From Bacteroidales bacterium UBA1751 (GTDB taxonomy: Bacteria > Bacteroidota > Bacteroidia > Bacteroidales > UBA932): a stretch of DNA of 16,702 nt. Of this stretch, positions 13,708 to 16,702 are shown in pieces (the first letter of the stretch is position 1; each line of letters opens with the position of its first letter). Made by a program: the position numbers and the translations under genes. The notes under the pieces were generated by a model that was given only the letters and a program-made list of their open reading frames with translations, was not told the DNA's origin and ran no database searches. The stretch is taken from the NCBI GenBank assembly GCA_002315995.1, contig DCHN01000006.1:1-16702 (forward strand), read 5' to 3'.

Positions 13708-14472
13708 ATGGACAGAAAAGTTGAATATATAATTCAGGAGGCAGGGCAGGGGAACTTCGTATTCCATCTCTCCAAAGGGGAGAGCCGTGAGGTGGTTCTT
13801 TTCCAGAACAGGAGCTGCAGTGCAAACTTTGACATTGAGCTTGGCGAGGGCGCTGTTTTCGATTTTTATATCGTGTCACTTGCCTGCAGTGGAAAAGAAG
13901 CAGGCATGGGCAAAGATGTTGCAGCTCCCGGCAACAGGGCATCTGCAGCGGAGTTGGAGCCGAAGAGCATAAGTAATCTTTTCAATGTGAATCTGAATCA
14001 CAAGGATGCCGCATGCTCTCTCAATGGAGTCTATCTTGTTGATGGTGCCAGCAAGGTGACCAACAGGGTTGAGATGAATCACAATGAAGGTCACTGTTTG
14101 AGCAACCAGCTCTTCAGGGGCATACTTTGGGATAGCGCACGTTCCAATTTTGAGGGCAGGATATATGTGGCTCCTGATGCACAGAAGACACAGGCTTACC
14201 AGGCCAACAACAATATGGTTGAATCATCCCTTGCAAAGGCGCACACACAGCCTCATCTTGAGATCTATGCAGATGATGTGAAGTGCAGCCACGGAGCTAC
14301 CGTTGGCAACAAGGAGAGCGGCGAACTCTTCTATATGCAGAGTAGGGGAATCTCTCTTGAAAAGGCCAAGGTAATGCTAAAGCAGGCCTTTGTTCTTGGT
14401 GTTCTTGAAAAGATAACAGATTTGGAACTAAAAGAGCAGCTTTCGCAGACAATTCTTGACTCTCTAAGGTAA
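13708..14472 (+). CDS. sufD: SufD, unusually short form (C-terminal beta-helix half)
   Basis: A 254-residue SufD. The C-terminal core is clear: RNQLFRG-like SNQLFRGIL (132-140), TQAYQANNNM (161-170), and the signature ADDVKCSHGATVG (188-200), then ELFYMQSRGIS, which includes the conserved His of the SufB-SufD interface. SufD in related species has about 420-450 residues, so roughly 170-190 N-terminal residues are absent. There is no room for them: sufC ends 32 nt upstream. A 25-residue Gly/Ala-rich insertion lies at about 60-85. It acts with SufB and SufC, and its SufB- and SufC-facing part appears kept. No sufS or sufE/U follows, unlike many Bacteroidota suf operons. No frameshift was seen. 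A naturally small SufD is more likely than a broken gene. Confidence 0.88.
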   Translation: MDRKVEYIIQEAGQGNFVFHLSKGESREVVLFQNRSCSANFDIELGEGAVFDFYIVSLACSGKEAGMGKDVAAPGNRASAAELEPKSISNLFNVNLNHKDAACSLNGVYLVDGASKVTNRVEMNHNEGHCLSNQLFRGILWDSARSNFEGRIYVAPDAQKTQAYQANNNMVESSLAKAHTQPHLEIYADDVKCSHGATVGNKESGELFYMQSRGISLEKAKVMLKQAFVLGVLEKITDLELKEQLSQTILDSLR

Positions 14473-14580
14473 AATATCCGACTGAAGGCACTACCGGTGC
14501 GTGTTGATTTCTTTGTTAATAACTTGGGTTTTTCAATCCTTTCATTTAGCGTTTATTTAAAATAACTTGCATACCGCTTT

Positions 14581-14599
14581 CCCCTTTTCAAAAAAGGGG
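14581..14599 (+). other. Hairpin in the sufD-nrdJ gap
   Basis: CCCCTTTT, loop CAA, AAAAGGGG: eight perfect pairs, 38 nt before the nrdJ start. No T tract follows, so it is not a standard terminator. The rest of the 164-nt gap has a weak GCAC/GTGC hairpin near 14488 and no exact TAnnTTTG promoter. No cobalamin riboswitch motif was seen even though nrdJ needs B12. Confidence 0.45.
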
Positions 14600-14636
14600 A
14601 TACATAGAGTATAGCACTGTTTTATAAATACTTACT

Positions 14637-16702
14637 ATGAAACCGAACACGAAAACCTACACATTTGACGAGGCTTTTACCAAAAGCGGCGAATATTTCA
14701 AAGGGGATGAACTTGCTGCCTCAGTCTGGATCAACAAGTATGCAATGAAGGACTCATTCGGCTCGCTCTACGAGGCTTGTCCTGATGACATGCATTGGAG
14801 ACTTGCATCTGAGTTTGCAAGAATGGAGAAAAGGTACCCTAATCCTATGAGCGAGGAGGAGATTTTCGATTTGCTCAAGGATTTCAAATATATCATCCCG
14901 CAGGGAGGGCCAATGACTGGTATAGGCAATGACTATCAGGTGGCTTCCCTCTCGAACTGTTTCGTAATAGGTAACGACGGCAATTCCGACTCCTACGGAG
15001 GAATCATGAAGATTGACGAGGAGCAGGTGCAGCTTATGAAGAGGCGTGGAGGTGTAGGCCATGACCTTTCGCATATCCGTCCAGCTGGCAGTCCGGTACT
15101 CAACAGTGCTCTTACTTCAACAGGTGTTGTTCCTTTCATGCAGCGCTATTCAAACTCCACCAGGGAGGTTGCCCAGGATGGAAGACGCGGAGCGCTGATG
15201 CTCTCCATATCAATAAAGCATCCCGATTCAGAGAGCTTCATTGATGCCAAAATGGAGCAGGGCAAAGTAACAGGCGCCAACGTTTCCGTTAAAATAGATG
15301 ATGAGTTCATGCGTGCTGCGCTCAGCGGAGCAAAGTATGTTCAGCAATATCCTATTGCAGCAGAGAATCCTAAATACAGGAAGGAGATAGATGCTTCCTC
15401 ACTCTGGAAGAAAATCATTCACAATGCGTGGAAGAGCGCTGAGCCGGGAGTCCTCTTCTGGGATACCGTTCTCAGAGAGTCTGTAGCTGACTGCTACGCA
15501 GATTTGGGATATAAAACTGTAAGTACCAACCCTTGTGGTGAGATTCCTCTCTGCCCATATGATTCGTGCCGCCTCATTGCAATGAATCTCTACTCATACG
15601 TTGACAAACCATTTACAAAGGAGGCGTCGTTCAACTTCAATCTCTTCAGGGAGCATGTGCGTAAGGCAATGCGTCTTATGGATGACCTCATTGAACTTGA
15701 AATGGAGAAGATTGAGGCCATTCTTGCAAAAATAAAGAGCGACCCTGAGGGAGAAAACATAAAGAGAACGGAGATTGAACTCTGGGAGAAGATAAAGGTT
15801 AAGTCACTTGGCGGAAGAAGGACCGGTCTTGGAATTACAGCTGAGGGTGATATGCTTGCAGCTTTGGGATATGTATATGGTTCCGACAAGGCAATTGCCT
15901 TTGCGGTTGAGGTTCAGAAGACCCTTGCAGTAAACGCATACGCGTCATCTGTTACAATGGCAAAGGAGAGAGGCGCCTTCCCTATATACGACAGTGAGAG
16001 GGAGAAGGATAATCCTATGATTGACAGAATACGTGAGGCCGATCCTGAACTCTACAAGGAGATGGTGAAGGTGGGCAGAAGAAATATCTCAATGCTTACC
16101 ATTGCTCCTACCGGAACAGCCAGCATCATGACCCAGACCACATCTGGCATTGAGCCTGTATTCCTTCCATACTACAAGAGAAGAAGAAAGGTAAATCCTA
16201 ACGACAAGAATGTCAACATTACCATAAAGGATGAGGTGGGCGACTGTTTTGAGGAGTTCTTCGTCTTCCACCACAAGTTCGTTGACTGGTGTGCAATTGC
16301 AAAGAAGATTACTATTGACCAGCTTAAGGGAATGAGCGTTGAGCAGTTGGATGAGTTGGTAAAGGAGTCTCCATACAACAAGTCAACTGCTGCCGATATT
16401 GACTGGGTTGCCAAGGTTAAGATGCAGGGCGGTATTCAGAAGTGGGTTGACCACTCAATAAGTGTTACCGTGAACCTTCCTAAGGATGTTACCGAGGAAC
16501 TTGTTGCCGAGGTTTACAAGACCGCCTGGGAGGTTGGTTGCAAAGGAGTTACAGTATATCGTGACGGCTCAAGAACAGGAGTGCTCGTATCTGCAAAGGA
16601 TGACAAGAAACCAACCATTACACAGAAGAAGCGTCCTAAATCGCTTGAAGCCGATGTCATAAGATTCCTCAACGGAAAGGAGCACTGGATAGCTCTTGTA
16701 GG
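14637..16702 (+). CDS. nrdJ: Adenosylcobalamin-dependent ribonucleotide reductase (class II), partial
   Basis: A frame open from the ATG at 14637 to the right edge, 688 codons without a stop; the C-terminus is missing. It makes deoxyribonucleotides from ribonucleotides using an adenosylcobalamin radical and needs no oxygen. Seen motifs: SNCFVIG with Cys 108 (one redox Cys), NPCGE at residues 298-302 with the radical-bearing Cys 300, and PTGTASIM at 491-498, the phosphate-binding loop. The N-terminus lacks an ATP-cone, and the layout fits monomeric or dimeric NrdJ rather than class I NrdA. An interior GCKGVTVYRDGSR block is standard for this family. It is on the same strand as the suf genes, but a 164-nt gap suggests its own promoter. 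Confidence 0.95.
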   Translation, partial: MKPNTKTYTFDEAFTKSGEYFKGDELAASVWINKYAMKDSFGSLYEACPDDMHWRLASEFARMEKRYPNPMSEEEIFDLLKDFKYIIPQGGPMTGIGNDYQVASLSNCFVIGNDGNSDSYGGIMKIDEEQVQLMKRRGGVGHDLSHIRPAGSPVLNSALTSTGVVPFMQRYSNSTREVAQDGRRGALMLSISIKHPDSESFIDAKMEQGKVTGANVSVKIDDEFMRAALSGAKYVQQYPIAAENPKYRKEIDASSLWKKIIHNAWKSAEPGVLFWDTVLRESVADCYADLGYKTVSTNPCGEIPLCPYDSCRLIAMNLYSYVDKPFTKEASFNFNLFREHVRKAMRLMDDLIELEMEKIEAILAKIKSDPEGENIKRTEIELWEKIKVKSLGGRRTGLGITAEGDMLAALGYVYGSDKAIAFAVEVQKTLAVNAYASSVTMAKERGAFPIYDSEREKDNPMIDRIREADPELYKEMVKVGRRNISMLTIAPTGTASIMTQTTSGIEPVFLPYYKRRRKVNPNDKNVNITIKDEVGDCFEEFFVFHHKFVDWCAIAKKITIDQLKGMSVEQLDELVKESPYNKSTAADIDWVAKVKMQGGIQKWVDHSISVTVNLPKDVTEELVAEVYKTAWEVGCKGVTVYRDGSRTGVLVSAKDDKKPTITQKKRPKSLEADVIRFLNGKEHWIALV

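Noticed and set aside
13346..13942. 198-residue minus-strand reading frame over the sufC-sufD junction
   Set aside because: It overlaps two clearly identified genes in antisense, and its composition is that of a shadow frame.
14473..14636. Cobalamin riboswitch before nrdJ
   Set aside because: Expected from the B12-dependence of the enzyme, but no B12-box or GCCACTG motif is seen and the gap is too short for the usual element.

Overview
The window is ordinary chromosome from a member of the Bacteroidales (Bacteroidota). This rests on promoters of the TTTG / TAnnTTTG type, near absence of Shine-Dalgarno sequences before start codons, a gldE-pptase gene pair, an Rpn/PD-(D/E)XK gene with an E/G/R-rich tail, and the protein sequences themselves. 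No phage, insertion sequence, CRISPR array or integron is visible. The genus cannot be fixed from the sequence alone.

Layout from left to right. The 3' end of glyS (3-194) is followed by a tRNA-Gln(UUG) gene with its own promoter and terminator, then tadA. A convergent Rpn-family nuclease gene (1020-2015, minus) ends 6 nt from tadA. A 636-bp gap (2016-2651) follows and is the most unusual part of the window. It holds a strong minus-strand promoter followed by a branched RNA whose helices close only on the minus strand, and, further right, a ~215-nt rod-like imperfect inverted repeat on the plus strand that looks like a 6S-type RNA or a switching leader. Next comes a compact WYL-domain regulator (2652-3269), a long hairpin with reversed T/A flanks, and a plus-strand terminator.

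Then groES-groEL, with a ThiL-like protein 6 nt downstream whose metal/ATP-binding aspartates are largely lost, closed by a strong terminator. A new transcription unit starts with gldE, read from TTG and lacking the usual C-terminal CorC_HlyC domain, with its stop inside an 18-bp tandem repeat. A 4'-phosphopantetheinyl transferase follows.

From a third good promoter begins a long co-directional run: tyrS, rbfA, a LolC/E-FtsX-type permease, sufB, sufC and an unusually short sufD. The window ends inside nrdJ, a B12-dependent ribonucleotide reductase.

Functionally the region is housekeeping: tRNA charging and editing (glyS, tRNA-Gln, tadA, tyrS), ribosome maturation (rbfA), protein folding (groESL), Fe-S assembly (sufBCD), envelope functions (gldE, permease), carrier-protein activation (PPTase) and dNTP synthesis (nrdJ). 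The points most worth following are the two candidate RNAs in the 2016-2651 gap, the degenerate ThiL paralogue attached to groESL, and the half-length SufD.
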